In this document: piece by piece, positions 43,772 to 55,295 of the stretch | Layout of the letters: each line of letters opens with the position of its first letter | Numbering within the stretch: position 1 is the stretch's first letter | From: Meconema thalassinum | Taxonomy: Eukaryota > Arthropoda > Insecta > Orthoptera > Tettigoniidae | DNA: 64,000 bases | Assembly (NCBI GenBank): GCA_946902985.2 | Contig: OX336391.1 | Location: 195,116,289 to 195,180,288 of the forward strand | Direction: 5' to 3' | The notes under the pieces: generated by a model | The model's input: the letters and a program-made list of their open reading frames with translations, nothing else | What the model was told of the DNA's origin: nothing | The model's database searches: none | Program-made: the position numbers and the translations under genes

Positions 43772-43925
43772 TGCCATGTCTATCTTCTTCAGGGGTCGCG
43801 GCTTCAAATACATTCACCGTTGTTTATCATAGCACTGATACAAGGCATTTCTTCTGTGTCATGTCCATTTTTTATAGGGGTCGCGGCTTCAAATACATTC
43901 ATCGTTGCCTAACGTGACTCTGACA
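43772..43925. repeat. Two-copy tandem repeat, ~85 bp
   Basis: GGGGTCGCGGCTTCAAATAC followed by ATTCA occurs at 43792 and 43877, with matching CATGTC(T/C)AT upstream and CGTTG downstream. Confidence 0.8.
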
Positions 43926-45249
43926 CGATACGATTATTTTAATAATGTTTGGTTGGAATTATTAATTGTTTTTCATGTTTATCCAACCCAAGTTTGATAG
44001 GCAAATGATTAGTCATCATTTTTTATGATGCTATTTTTGTTTGCTTTTAAGGCATTTTTCTTAGTTTGTTTATTGAATGTCCATGAATTATTTGACAAGG
44101 CATCGAGTGCTTGGTTCGAAAGTGTATCACGTCGAACGCAAGGACCGAAGCCAATCTCACCATATCGCTAATATGCTAATGTAATGTGTGACAACTTGTA
44201 AGTGTGTTTCAAGGCTAAGGAAGTTAAATGGCTTCATTGATTCAGCTAATTTGTTTTAAAGCTAAGACGTCCAAAGTAATGTCGGGATTGGACATTAAGA
44301 TTCCGTACGGAAAGGCTTCCATTATTAATTTACAAGAGTATGTAAATAAGATGCATAAATCATATTCATGTTTGCAGATAGAAAGATATAATTAATGCCA
44401 TGAAGGTTAAGATTTGATATGAGGGTAAACTTTTATTTAACGGAGGGATTCCAGTAAATGTTAATTAAACGCCATTAATAATTAAATAAGCCAATGGCTA
44501 GGCTAAAATGTATACTTCGGAATGGCCATGGATGTCTCTGATATTGAACATACCATGTATCTGAAATGTAATTGGATGATATTAGACTCAATGATCATTA
44601 TGTTTACTCAGATTAATGATTGATTAATTTCGTATATTGGATTTCTTTTTCTTAATCCATACTGTTGTTGCAGTTGACCGGACCCTCTTGATCCCTCATC
44701 TCTTAATAACTTAACTTTTTGATGATATCTTATCATCGTAATTAATAAATTTGATTATGGCAATTAAGGCTAATTGGTGTTAACCAGATTTCATTTCGAT
44801 TCATTTTCTTTATTTTGCCATATGATTGGTTTTTATTTGTTAATAAATTTGATTGTAATCATACATCATAACTACTATGATAAGTTTTAATTGATGCTGA
44901 TTAGCATTTAGTTGGTGGTTATTGGACATTAATTAGTCCATTGTTTATATTTTTGAATTTGACTTAATTTTTTTGATTCCGTATTTGATTTATTTTACCT
45001 TTGAGTTATTATTATTATTATTTTAAATTTCATTTCTACTATTTTGGTTTTATTTCATTTATTTGTTTTTGCTGTACTGGTGTTTGGTGCATTAAATCTG
45101 TTTATTCTCATTCAGAATCTGTGTGTGATGAATTTTATTCAGCCCTAGTGATCTTCCTATAATATACAGAACAGTTTCATATTCAAGCTAGTGTACCGTT
45201 CATGCCCCGACGACAGAGTCCTGTTCTGAAGGCCTTGTGCAAGGGTACA
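43926..45249. other. Unassigned AT-rich sequence
   Basis: No gene seen. Several ATT/TTTG-rich stretches, including (ATT)n at 45009-45022. The 4 bases before the LTR element (ATAC, 45250-45253) are its target duplication. Confidence 0.5.
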
Positions 45250-47542
45250 ATACTGTGCCCAATTAGACACGGCTGACTGGCATCGAACCGGGGTATTTAT
45301 CACAAAGAAGACCAGGCCCATGATTATGGGCAGAATCGAATCATTGATCTCTGAGAAGGGACAACCACAGTGAACCCGAGGAACAATGAGTTATAACTGC
45401 ATATAATTATAATAGCAGGATTTCACGGCCAGAACGGGAATATTATAGCTTTAAAGGTGGATTATTGCAGGAAATACAAGCCTATGTACATTTAAGATGC
45501 TAGAGCTCAAGAAAGCGAGCCAGATTGACATTTTGACAAAGCGAAGTTGAATGTGGGCGGAGTAGACATGGCGCCTAGGCACTACTTTCGGCGTGGCTGG
45601 AGGCTGAAGGCCGTGATAAACGACTGAGAAAATCCCCCTTCAACAAGGCGAAACAGTGGAGTGGGGGTGGTCGCCCACAGAAATTAATTAATTAATTAAT
45701 TAATTACGGCCAAATGGAGCAATGAATTGAGATGAAACTTACACCCAGATGCATGTATTCTAGGAGAGATAATTTAGGAGTGTTCTCACGCCTAAATTAA
45801 AGCCTGCATCTATAAAGGAACTTATGCACAGACCTAATCCGTGGCAGAGTCAGGATTTGTGAAGGAGCCAGAGGGGAAATACCGGGGTAGCATCATGACG
45901 CCGTGGAAGAAAGCAATTAATTATAATTAATTGGCCGAAGCGATTGCCTGCACGTGAGTGAATTTGGAACCTCCATGAATAGACGAATAAGGATCATACT
46001 TCACTTTGTCTGAAAATGCATTATTTTAAGAAGAGAGTCGCTCCTGGAAATCCAGTGAACTATTTTCATCAGGAAGCTTTATATGGGGAGAAGCTGGAGC
46101 GGAGTTCAGTTCGTCTTGACTCAACTCGTGGGGTAACACGTTGTCGGATCACGCAAGAAAGTGCGCGGAATTTATAAAGTATTGACGCTCAAATGTACTT
46201 GCAGTGAACAATGAAAGGCGCATCATGCAGCTTAATAACAGTAATTCTGCATCATATAATAACTAGTCTACAGCAGACCTATAAGCAACAGTATACGCGA
46301 GTATAGAATCATTATAGCGTAGAGATAATTTAGGATGATGTTTACAGACAATGAACATAACCAGGAAGTGTTATCATGGGTAAAATGAAACATATTACTG
46401 CAATGAACACTACAGTTACGGGAGCCTGGGAGGCCTCACAAGTAGTTGTGACCTAGGATTGAACAAATTTGCAGTAGAGGAGACATAAACTGTAGGTGAC
46501 GGGAGACGAACACACACACGCAAGATAGACTTTCAAGGAGACCAGCGGTTGTCAGGAGTTAGCTGCATCGCATCTCTGAGGTCAGGCGATAGTGGGAATC
46601 CGATCAAGGATCCGTGTGTGAAAATTGTGCGAGAATTATGTATTAAGTTATATTACAGTGATCTTTAAATGGTTTATGTTTATATGGTAAAAGAATGTGT
46701 ATTGTGTCAAAATGAAAATGCCAGTAGTGAAAAATATAATTACCATGTGTAAAGTTTATGCAATGTGTCGTGTGAAAAATATCATGATGGTTTAAAACAA
46801 GCAATATGGCAGGCGAGTGGCTGGCATACTGGACCAACACAGCTAGGATGAAAGTGAGTACAAATTTAATATGTTGATATGATTTAATAGCTCACCATAC
46901 AACGAAGCATTCCCTCAACGATTAAGAATTAACCGTCATTTGTGTACTATTTCACATCCCTCGTATTTTGGTAAAAATATGGCTTTGAGGATGACTTCCT
47001 TACGGCCGTTTAGGCGTAAGACATTGATGAAAGTAACTGTAACGTTAAATAATAATAATAATAATAATAATCTGGGGTCGGTAACAATAATAAATAAATA
47101 AATCGGCATGTCAGGCCTATAGTACGTGCAAAGTGTGTCATATCTAGAGTAAGAATACTGTGTTATTGTGAAAAGTAACAAAGAAAGTTAAATATCGAGA
47201 TAAAGAGAGCTTTTCAGTGTCATTGAAATGTTAAATAAATGTTTTATTATGGTATATTCTACAGGGTTGTATTTGAGAGCCATTAAGATAGTCAAATGTA
47301 TGCCAGTAAATTTATACTTGTTTTGGAGCTACGTAGAATTTTGGCTTGTGAGGAATTGCATAGGGGACGTGAGTGCTTTAAGAATTGAGTCATCTGTAAG
47401 AAATATTGTTTGAGCCGCGATCAGCGAGCATGTAACGTAGAATCAAGAGATTTACGTCAATAAGTTGCGGGGATCATCCGAAAATAGTTTGCGCGTTGTC
47501 AAATCTAGTAGGCAAAACCTTCGAAGCTACGATATAGTATTG

Positions 47543-47550
47543 CCTTAGAG
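47543..47550 (+). repeat. Target site duplication of the hAT element (left)
   Basis: CCTTAGAG, repeated at 50242-50249 on the other side. The uninterrupted site occurs once in the 3' LTR at about 57523-57530. Confidence 0.95.
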
Positions 47551-50241
47551 CAGGGGTCTCCAAACTTTCCAGCCTTAGGGCCATACTGATTACTCCAGTA
47601 AGTTCCGAGGGCCAAAACCGTATTATCATTGTTGCCGGTGGTAAAAAGTGAAATAGTCCACTGATGAAAAAAAAGTCCGAAAAAGTACGCAACGTTGAAA
47701 AAGGCTGCAAATCGGACTTAAGTCCGCAAAACGGCAACACTGCATATTATTAATTTTCCTGTCATTATCTGTAATTTCTAGATTAGTCGTAGAGTACGAG
47801 CCATGAGGAGTAACGTGACACGACATCTGGTGGACACAAGCGGAAATAGGTAGTACCTTCTATCGCTAACAGATGGCGCTAATAGCTCGTACAGAGTAAT
47901 CTCGTTGGTTCGAGTGAGTTCTGGTGTCTTCCACTCACTTCTAGACGGCAGTAATTGGAATATATAAGAAGGCTAATTGCGCAACCACAAGTCAGTTCCT
48001 ATGACACTGTTGTGAAATAAAATAGTGCGTACCTCCTTAAAAGGTGTTTGTGCGTGTTTAAGTTTAAGACATCTTTGTAACAGTATTTTGATTTGAAATG
48101 TTGCTTTTGTGTGTGCTTTAGTAGTATGGAAAAGAAGCGAAAAATTGATAGTGAATGCAGAAAATTCAAAGATGAGTGGAACATTCAGTATTTCGTAATT
48201 GAGTCCAGTAACAAGGCGCTATGTTTGATTTGCAATGAAAGCATAGCCGTTCTCAAGGAATATAACATTAAACGTCATTGTGAAACAAAACATTTTCAAA
48301 ATTACTCAAAATATACAGGAAGTTTGCGGACAGAAAAATTCGAAGCTATGAAGCGCGGATTGAAATCGCAGCAATCTTCATTTACAAATCTCAAAACCGA
48401 ACAAGAGGCTGCAACTCGTGCCAGCTTTCGTGTGGCTCTTGAAATTGCAAAACGTGGAAAACCATTCACCGATGGAGAAATGATCAAAGAATGCATAATT
48501 GCAGCAGCCGAAGAAATGTGCCCTGAAAAGGTAAATTTATTAAAAACTGTCAGTATGTCAGCAAACTCTGTGGCTCGAAGGGTAGAAAACATCGCTGAAA
48601 ATATATCCTCTCAACTGTTCGACAAAAATGGAGATGTTGAGTGGTTTTCTTTGGCCTTGGATGAGTCAACGGATGTGTCAGATACTGCTCAGGTGTTGAT
48701 TTATATTCGAGGAGTAGATAAAAGCCATGAAGTGCATGAAGAACTTCTTGATATGTATAGTATTCATGGCACAACTACTGGTACAGATATTTTTAAAGGA
48801 GTTGAAATGGCCATTAATTAAAAGAACCTTCGATGGAAAAACTTGAAATGTATTACAACTGATGGAGGCGAAAACATGAGTGGGAAAGATAAAGGAGTGG
48901 TCGCTCTTGTGTCAAAGGCTGTAGAAATTGACGGTGGTTCAAAACCATTAGTCTTACATTGTATCATTCATCAACAGTCTTTGTGCGGAAAATGTTTGGA
49001 TATGTCTGAAGTTCTGAAACCAGTCATATCAACTGTTAATTTTATGAGATCTTTTGGGCTGAATCACCGACAATTCCGACAATTTATTGAAGAGATTGGA
49101 GAAAATGACTTACCTTATCATACTGCCGTACGTTGGCTTAGTTGTGGGAAAGTCCTTCAGCGCTTTTTTGAACTTCGAGCAGTGATCGAATTTTTTTTGA
49201 ATGAAAAGCATCGATCGCCCTCTTACTGAATTACAAAACAACGCATGGCTGTGGAAGTTAGCATTCTATGTTGATTTGACAAAACATGTGAACGAACTGA
49301 ATTTGAGATTGCAAGGAGAAAACCAGCATCTTCCTGATTTATACACTAATATCAAATCATTCCGGAAGAAATTGATACTGTTTCAATCACAACTACAAAG
49401 TAAATGTTTTTCACATTTTAAAACATGTGAAATATTCAGCCACACCACTGAGACTGAGTTTCCTATCGATTTTGCAATCGAAACTTTGAGTGCTTTGAAA
49501 ATAAATTTTGATACTCGTTTCTCGGACTTCGATGCCTTTGCGAATCAAATTAAGATTTTTCAGGATCCTTTTGATACTGACATTGAAACCCTAGCCCCGG
49601 AACATCAAATGGAAATGATTGAACTACAGTGCAGTGATATAATTAAGAACAAATATCAAAACTCATCTTTGTTGGAATTTTATAAGAGTCTTCCACTGAC
49701 ACAATTTGATAATTTGCATAAATTTGCTCGTGGGCTGTTTTCTGTTTTTGGTACTACTTATTTGTGTGAGAAGACCTTCTCCAAAATGAAGTACACAAAA
49801 AATGTTTACAGATCTAAATTAACTGATGAGCATCTTAAATCTCTTTTAATAATTGGTACAAGTAAAATTAGTCCACAACTACAAACTATTGTCAGTGGAA
49901 AATCTCAATTACATAAATCTCATTAGTATTTCATATGTCTGCATGTTATACATGCCTTTACTCATTACAATTCTGTGTTTCTTTATCCAACTTATCACAA
50001 AAACAATAACAATAAGCCTACAACAATGTTATGAGTAGTTAGCCCATGACCATATCAATGTAGATGTCATATTAATAATTATTCAACATAAAATTAGAAT
50101 ACTTCAGTAAACTAAATTTAATTTGCTATAAAAAAGTATGTTCTCTAAAAGGAGTTTTCAAGTATGCTAGCTCTCCGCGGGCCGGACAAAATCTGTCCGC
50201 GGGCCGGATGTGGCCCTCGGGCCGTAGTTTGGAGACCCCTG
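47551..50241 (+). mobile_element. Complete hAT transposon, inactive
   Basis: The terminal inverted repeats CAGGGGTCTCCAAACT (left) and AGTTTGGAGACCCCTG (right) match over 16 bp, and 8-bp duplications flank the element, as for hAT transposons. Near the right end CCGCGGGCCGGA occurs twice (50175-50210), subterminal repeats where transposase could bind. It encodes one broken transposase (48126-49926). The undisturbed 3' LTR confirms its limits and shows it arrived after the LTR element. Confidence 0.95.
48126..49926 (+). pseudogene. hAT transposase, GTF2IRD2/Charlie-like, frame-broken
   Basis: Starts at MEKKRK and has a BED-type zinc-finger region (LCLICNE, then HCETKH near residues 36-60). The RNase H-like core follows, with the LALDESTD motif near residue 179 and CITTDGGENM (Asp at 48861). 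The insertion region includes LHCIIHQQSLCGK, GLNHRQF and YHTAVRWLS. The C-terminal dimerisation segment has YLCEKTFSKMKY and SKLTDEHLKSLLI. An in-frame TAA at 48819 and a frameshift near 49195-49215 break it into three parts. Total length (~600 codons) fits the full family protein. Similar sequences were domesticated into the vertebrate gene GTF2IRD2; this copy is a plain transposon relic. Confidence 0.93.
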
Positions 50242-50249
50242 CCTTAGAG
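50242..50249 (+). repeat. Target site duplication of the hAT element (right)
   Basis: CCTTAGAG, identical to 47543-47550. Confidence 0.95.
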
Positions 50250-51729
50250 CATACATATGTATTCGCAACAGAGTTGGGACAGAGTCTGTCTGTATCCACT
50301 GTTCGCAGAGTTTTCGCCACCAGGGATAACTGTTAGAGACCCTAGGTAGGCCAATGTATTAATTGATCTGCCCTTGGAGGTAAGATAAATGGTTCTTCGT
50401 GTAGGAAACGTCGATTTCCTCTTGTGATATGCATGCTGTCCATTGAGATAACTCTGAAACTCACCTGGGACGCGCGCAAAAGCCACTGATGTCGACCACA
50501 GAACGGCAAAGCTATTTCGTGGTACATCCTTTGCCTTGAATAGTAATTAGGAGCCGAGATGAGCCCATTAAATACTCTAAATGTAGGTATTAAATAATTA
50601 GATTGACTCAATTCGTAAGGACACGACCCATTCAGGGTACCTCTAGCACTGCTGCACCATTGAATGAACACTTGACCGTGCGGGGAATCAGGCGGGTAGC
50701 AGGTATAATCCACTAACCCGGCAGCCATCTTGCCGAGCACGGCCCATGACTAATCTATTGTTCGCACGAAAGGAAGTCAATAGACCTGATCCTTTTATTT
50801 TAAGATTGTAGTGGGACACTGAAGAATCTCGATATTTCGAAAAGTAATTAAGATATGCTTGATGTGATGATATCAATTGTATTAGATGCACTGTTTCCAT
50901 ACATATGCAATGTTGGAATGAAGTAATCGATTAACATTTGGCCCAGTTATTCTCTGAGGAGGAATTAACTGCACCAAATAAGTAGAGGCATTTTTGTAAA
51001 GTGTATTTACCCAGTTCACACTAATTTATTCATACGAGTAGCGTAATTTGTATGAGATGACACGTTTGTAACGATAATGTTTGGACCAGACCCAGAAAAT
51101 CGTTGTATGGTGAAGCTATAAAAATATCTATATCTATGTGTATTTTGGAGGGAAACGTGTACCACTTCAGCGTTTGAAACCTATGGGGAAATAATACGAT
51201 TCGCACGAGACAACACTTATTAAACAAGGCATAAGCTAATGAATTAATGTTATTTGAAGTAAATGTCCCGTGTAAAACGGATAAATGTTTAATAATTGCA
51301 GATTTAATGTCGTTTAAATATAATTTGTGTTTATTGTGTTGTGATATTCCAATTTGTGTTAAATTGTGCCACGTGAAGAACAATATGGACACTCGCAAAT
51401 GTCGAAGAGTGTCGACAATAGGATGTTTAGGATAGACTTGAGTGCGGTGAAGCACTAATCTTGAGGAGAAGAGACTCACAGATAATTTTGATTTTTGTTG
51501 TGGGAAATAAATGTAAAGTATTCTTTTGTGTTTTAGGTTGTCTTGCCATGAATTCCTATCATTAAATGTTATACTTAGGAATATGTTGTTTCTTTCAAGT
51601 AGAGTAGTCACCTGACAGACTCAAATCCTGAATATGTGCTCGTATAGTGGGTTGGACGTCCCATACCTCGAAGGACCGTGAGTTAGCTGGGATACGAACA
51701 CATGTTCCATATGATGACGATTGGGTACA

Positions 51730-52126
51730 TGGAGGACATGTTATTGTACTAGGATTGAGTCACAGGTACTACTAACAGTCGGCCAAGGTATTAAATGGTA
51801 GAGACAAGTATAGCAGCAAAGCTAGGGTATATTAGGAAAAGGCCGCGTCCCATAGTTATTAAGCTTCACGTTCGAAATAAATGTTGATAATCCTCCATAA
51901 GACATGCTTAAATGTAAAAGCAATGATCTACCTCCTTCTTTTATTTATCATGTCGCCCGTGAGTGGGGCCTGTTGAAATTACGGGTCACCATAGGCGCAT
52001 GAGCATGATCTCTTTTATTTATCATGGCGCCCAGAATAACGTGAGGCATATGGGATTCAGAAAACCCCATAATAATAGTATGGTTTCCATGGGGGAAAAC
52101 CGTAATAGTATATATTTCCTCAAACT
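51730..52126 (+). promoter_or_regulatory. Primer binding site and leader of the LTR element
   Basis: TGGAGGACATG follows directly on the CA end of the 5' LTR. TGG is the complement of a tRNA CCA end, so this is the expected primer binding site, but I cannot name the tRNA. The rest up to 52126 is leader without a convincing ORF; a GTCGCCCGTGAG/ATGGCGCCCAG pair near 51952 and 52025 is a diverged short repeat. Confidence 0.55.
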
Positions 52127-53487
52127 GTGTTTGAGCGATTGTGGTGGTCACAGCAGTGTGCTAAAATGAATGTTGTTGTTTTCGCGACATCAGAATTATT
52201 TTCCCAATATAACGCACCAGCATGCACAGCAAAGGCCTGCCTATATCTCAAAGATAAGAAATACAGGATGGCCGGCATTGAGGGAATACTAAAATGTATC
52301 GCAGAGTTGAAGGAACATTTTGATACTACTCATGCCAAGAGTAGGGAAGTGCTAAGGCATTTCAAGATGAAATAACGGGTAGATTGGATGCTAATCAAAC
52401 TGAAATGAACAATAGTTTGGATGCTAATCAAAATGAAATGAGCCAGATGTTGGCTACGGTAAATACTCAGTTAGAGACTAATCAAACCGAGGTGAGCCAG
52501 ATGTTGGCTACGGTAAACACTCAGTTAGATGCAAATATATTAGAGGTCAATAAAAAAATTGATGATGTTAAAGAATTTATTAAACAAGAGGTAACCAAAA
52601 AAATTGTTAGCGTGGTTTCAGAGATGCAAGCAAATAATGACAAACGCTTTGAGTCAATAGAAGTAAAGCTCGAGAATAATCTGCAATCGTGCAGAGAATC
52701 GCAACGTGAGGTCAATGATAGACTAAACGATATGTCCGTAGAGCTTAAAGATATTCAGAATCAGAACGAAGCGAACACTAAACGGCAGCAAGAGCAATTT
52801 AATACGTTCACTCAGACCGTTCATCAAAGGCTTGAAGACAGCGACGAGAAATGGAGTAAACGTATGGCGGGCTACGCAAAAGCTGTAGATGAACCATTAA
52901 GGAAGCAGGATCAGAATATCCTTGATCAATGCAAGGAGATCAATGAAATAAAAACTTCCGCTAAAGAAAATAAGGGAATAATCGTAAATATGAAGACGCA
53001 GGTTGGAAAAGTTCAAAAAGAGTTAGAACACACTCAAAACGATCTAGCAGTCATTCATAAAAGGCAAGATGAGGACCAAGGAAAAATTACCAAAATAAGG
53101 ACCGAAATCTCCAATATGCACGGTCACATCCAGAAAGAGGTTACAGGTTTACGAGAAGAGTTGGAACTTCGAGAGGGCTTGAAAAATGAAGCCAGTGATA
53201 AAACTCTTGCCAAGGTAAGGCAAGGTTTAGCGGGGGAAATTTCTCATATAAAAGAGAGCCTTAAAGGCGACAAGGAGAAAATCTTTTCTATGGCAGAGGA
53301 GAACCGCGATCGCCTGAAAAAAATAGAACGAGAAGTATTAGCTCGTTTAGAAAGAGCGGAAAACAGGCACAGCCAAATGGAAACCAGAATGATCGCACAT
53401 GAGGAGTCCATATTGCGAAATCCTAGATCTAATGAAGGAAGCATAGATGAAAATAGGAGAAATAGATGGGCAGATAGAGAGGTATAG
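52127..53487 (+). pseudogene. Gag-like coiled-coil region of the LTR element
   Basis: An open frame at 52127-52375 overlaps, through a +1/-1 frame change near 52345-52375, with a longer frame open from 52345 to the TAG at 53485-53487. The long part (first ATG at 52405) is a continuous coiled coil rich in Glu, Gln, Lys and Asn, with an internal repeat of SQMLATVNTQL near its start. Such N-terminal coiled coils precede the capsid in several insect gypsy-type Gags. The frame continues past the TAG into the capsid-like domain at 53653. The protein would assemble virus-like particles in the cytoplasm if intact. Confidence 0.7.
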
Positions 53488-53631
53488 CCCACTCCGAAAA
53501 ATACAGCCATGCCAAGTGACAGCCCGTATACCACACCTGGTATACCTATCGCTATGTCCACACCGCATGAAAATGCTGTACAAAATCAGATAGTCACTGT
53601 TGTAAGGGCTAATGACGAGAAACCGAGATAG

Positions 53632-54330
53632 TATTCTGGGAGTAACTCAAATATGACACACAAATACTGGCTCAAAGAGGTTTCCGAATACTTAAATGAC
53701 GCAAAGGTACCGCCAGAGCGAAGATTAAGAGCTATCGAAAAACTGACTGAAGGTGAATGCGCCTTATGGTTCAGAAGTTTTCGTTACACGTTTGACACCG
53801 TAGAAGAATTCCGCAAGGCATTTTTAAGAAGATACTGGGATGCAAACATTCAGCACAATCTAAGATTGGACTTGTACTCCAGACGCTATAGTGCAAATAA
53901 TCCAACGAAATATGCTGAATTCTTCATAGCACAATTATGCCGTTTTAAAGAGCTTGACGAGGCCCCTAGAGAACTAGACCTTTGTATAGCGATAGCCAAG
54001 CAATTACCATACGAAGTGCAACGACTATTAATCTCGGCAAACGCCAAGACAGCGATTGAAATGGAGGAAGTACTCAGACAGCTCGATCTCACCACAACGC
54101 AGCATACGAGGCAGAGTCGGAACACGGAACAAGTCCACATGACTAGTGCACCAACCGAACCGACTAGGGTGCAGACCAAAAGTAAATCTACTGGCACAGA
54201 AACTGAGAAGTCAGACTGGCAACGAGAAGAAAGGGAAAACCAGAATTGGAGGCCAGCGTACAGAGGGAGATCGAACCGCGGACACCGAGGAAGGAAAACC
54301 TGGAATCAGCGCGATACAAGAAATCATTAG
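53632..54330 (+). pseudogene. Gag capsid-like (retrotrans_gag) domain of the LTR element
   Basis: Open between two in-frame TAGs (53629 and 54328), in the same frame as the coiled-coil region. The first ATG is at 53653, giving 225 codons. The segment with ALWFRSFRYTFDTVEEFRKA, FLRRYW, and NPTKYAEFFIAQLCRFKEL has the pattern of the retrotransposon gag capsid domain. The tail is Arg/Gly-rich (YRGRSNRGHRGRK) and could bind RNA; I see no CCHC knuckle. The frame goes on for 36 codons after the TAG to a TAA at 54439. Confidence 0.8.
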
Positions 54331-54633
54331 CCTGATAACAGGAGAAATTACGGCCGAGATGGGAATAATCGAGACTGGAGATCCCAAGAACAGAGTCGCG
54401 GGTTCGTCGAAGAAGCAGAAGAAAGTTATCACGCATCACTAAGATAAATGGAGGAGCGTGGAGACGATAACAGAAGATCGCAAGTGCATTGGGATGAAGC
54501 GATTAAAAATAGAAGGTCACCCGACATCTATAAGGATGATGACGGAGCCAAGAGTCTGGAGATGCAACAGCACGAAGACAGACAGAAGAACTCCACAAGA
54601 AATGGAGCCATAAGAAAAAACAGCCAATTATGA

Positions 54634-54870
54634 CTTGGGGAGAAGGAGATACCCGACAGTCAATGCAAGGTTCACAGGCCACTACTCGTGGGAGAGTACG
54701 TCTTATTGAAAAAACCAGCTAGTTCAGACCCAGAGAACAGGAAATACAAAAAGTTTCAACATAATTATCACGGGACCTATCTGATTATAAGGGACTTGCA
54801 AAATAATGCCTACAGAATTAAAGATGAAGAAACAGGCAGAGAAGTAGTAGTAAACGCTGCCAACCTCTAA
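54634..54870 (+). pseudogene. Integrase C-terminal (GPY/F-like) remnant
   Basis: Same frame as gag, between stops at 54631 and 54868. The stretch with GEYVLLKKP, YKKFQHNYHGTYLI and NNAYRI resembles the GPY/F module at the C terminus of Ty3/gypsy integrases, with GTY in place of GPY. The DDE core and all upstream pol domains are absent. It is either a deletion relic of pol or a piece kept for another use. Confidence 0.55.
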
Positions 54871-54892
54871 TTGTATAGTCCACCGGAGGAGT

Positions 54893-55198
54893 ATGAAACC
54901 ACAGGAGAGCAAGCCATGCACACCCGAATGTACGGGGAGTCATTATATAATGCAGGCTGAGATTCCTCAGAAAAGCCTACACCAGGGTGAAAGGAAACAA
55001 GACAGCCAGCTCGTAGACCCAAGGGGGACGAGGGATGAATGCAGCTGTCAGTTGGAAGAGATTTACAACCAGTTACGGGAAGCAGCGAGAGAATTCCAAG
55101 CGATGAATGAACGGCTAAGAAAACAGAATAACGAAATACGAGACGGCAGACATAGAGGAGTGGGGGAAAAGAGACGACCCACTGCCCGGGAGCACTGA
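54893..55198 (+). CDS. Small ORF with coiled coil at the 3' end of the LTR element
   Basis: A 101-codon frame with a predicted helix (LEEIYNQLREAAREFQAMNE) and a basic C terminus. No family recognised, and no signal peptide or membrane segment. It ends about 100 bp before the 3' LTR, where an extra ORF sits in some elements. It may be chance. Confidence 0.3.
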   Translation: MKPQESKPCTPECTGSHYIMQAEIPQKSLHQGERKQDSQLVDPRGTRDECSCQLEEIYNQLREAAREFQAMNERLRKQNNEIRDGRHRGVGEKRRPTAREH

Positions 55199-55280
55199 CC
55201 GCCAAACGTAAACACTGTCTACAGAGTCGATGCAGTCTGGAGGCTCGAAAGAATTCACTTGTAAAATGAATTTTTCGAGC

Positions 55281-55295
55281 TTAGCAGGGGAAAGG
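55281..55295 (+). promoter_or_regulatory. Polypurine tract of the LTR element
   Basis: AGCAGGGGAAAGG lies directly against the 3' LTR start (TGTGTCC at 55296), the position and composition expected for the plus-strand primer. Confidence 0.75.

Larger units (their letters stand above)
45254..51729 (+). repeat. 5' LTR, split by a hAT transposon
   Basis: It aligns with 55296-62341 over its whole length, apart from the hAT at 47551-50241 with its extra 8-bp duplication and the HINE in the other copy. By eye the two LTRs are about 95% or more identical, with small indels such as the length of a TTAA run near 45685. Both LTRs contain an (AAT)n tract near 47047/57051. Minus-strand open frames shared by both LTRs (for example at 51030-51611) have no recognisable domain. 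Confidence 0.9.

Noticed and set aside
50342..50740. 132-codon minus-strand frame shared by both LTRs (also 57623-58048)
   Set aside because: Same reason: the LTRs are near-identical, and the frame lies partly across regulatory-type sequence with no family features.
51030..51611. 193-codon minus-strand open frame in the 5' LTR, with a 149-codon match in the 3' LTR
   Set aside because: Both copies come from the same recent LTR duplication, so conservation is not evidence of coding, and there is no recognisable domain.
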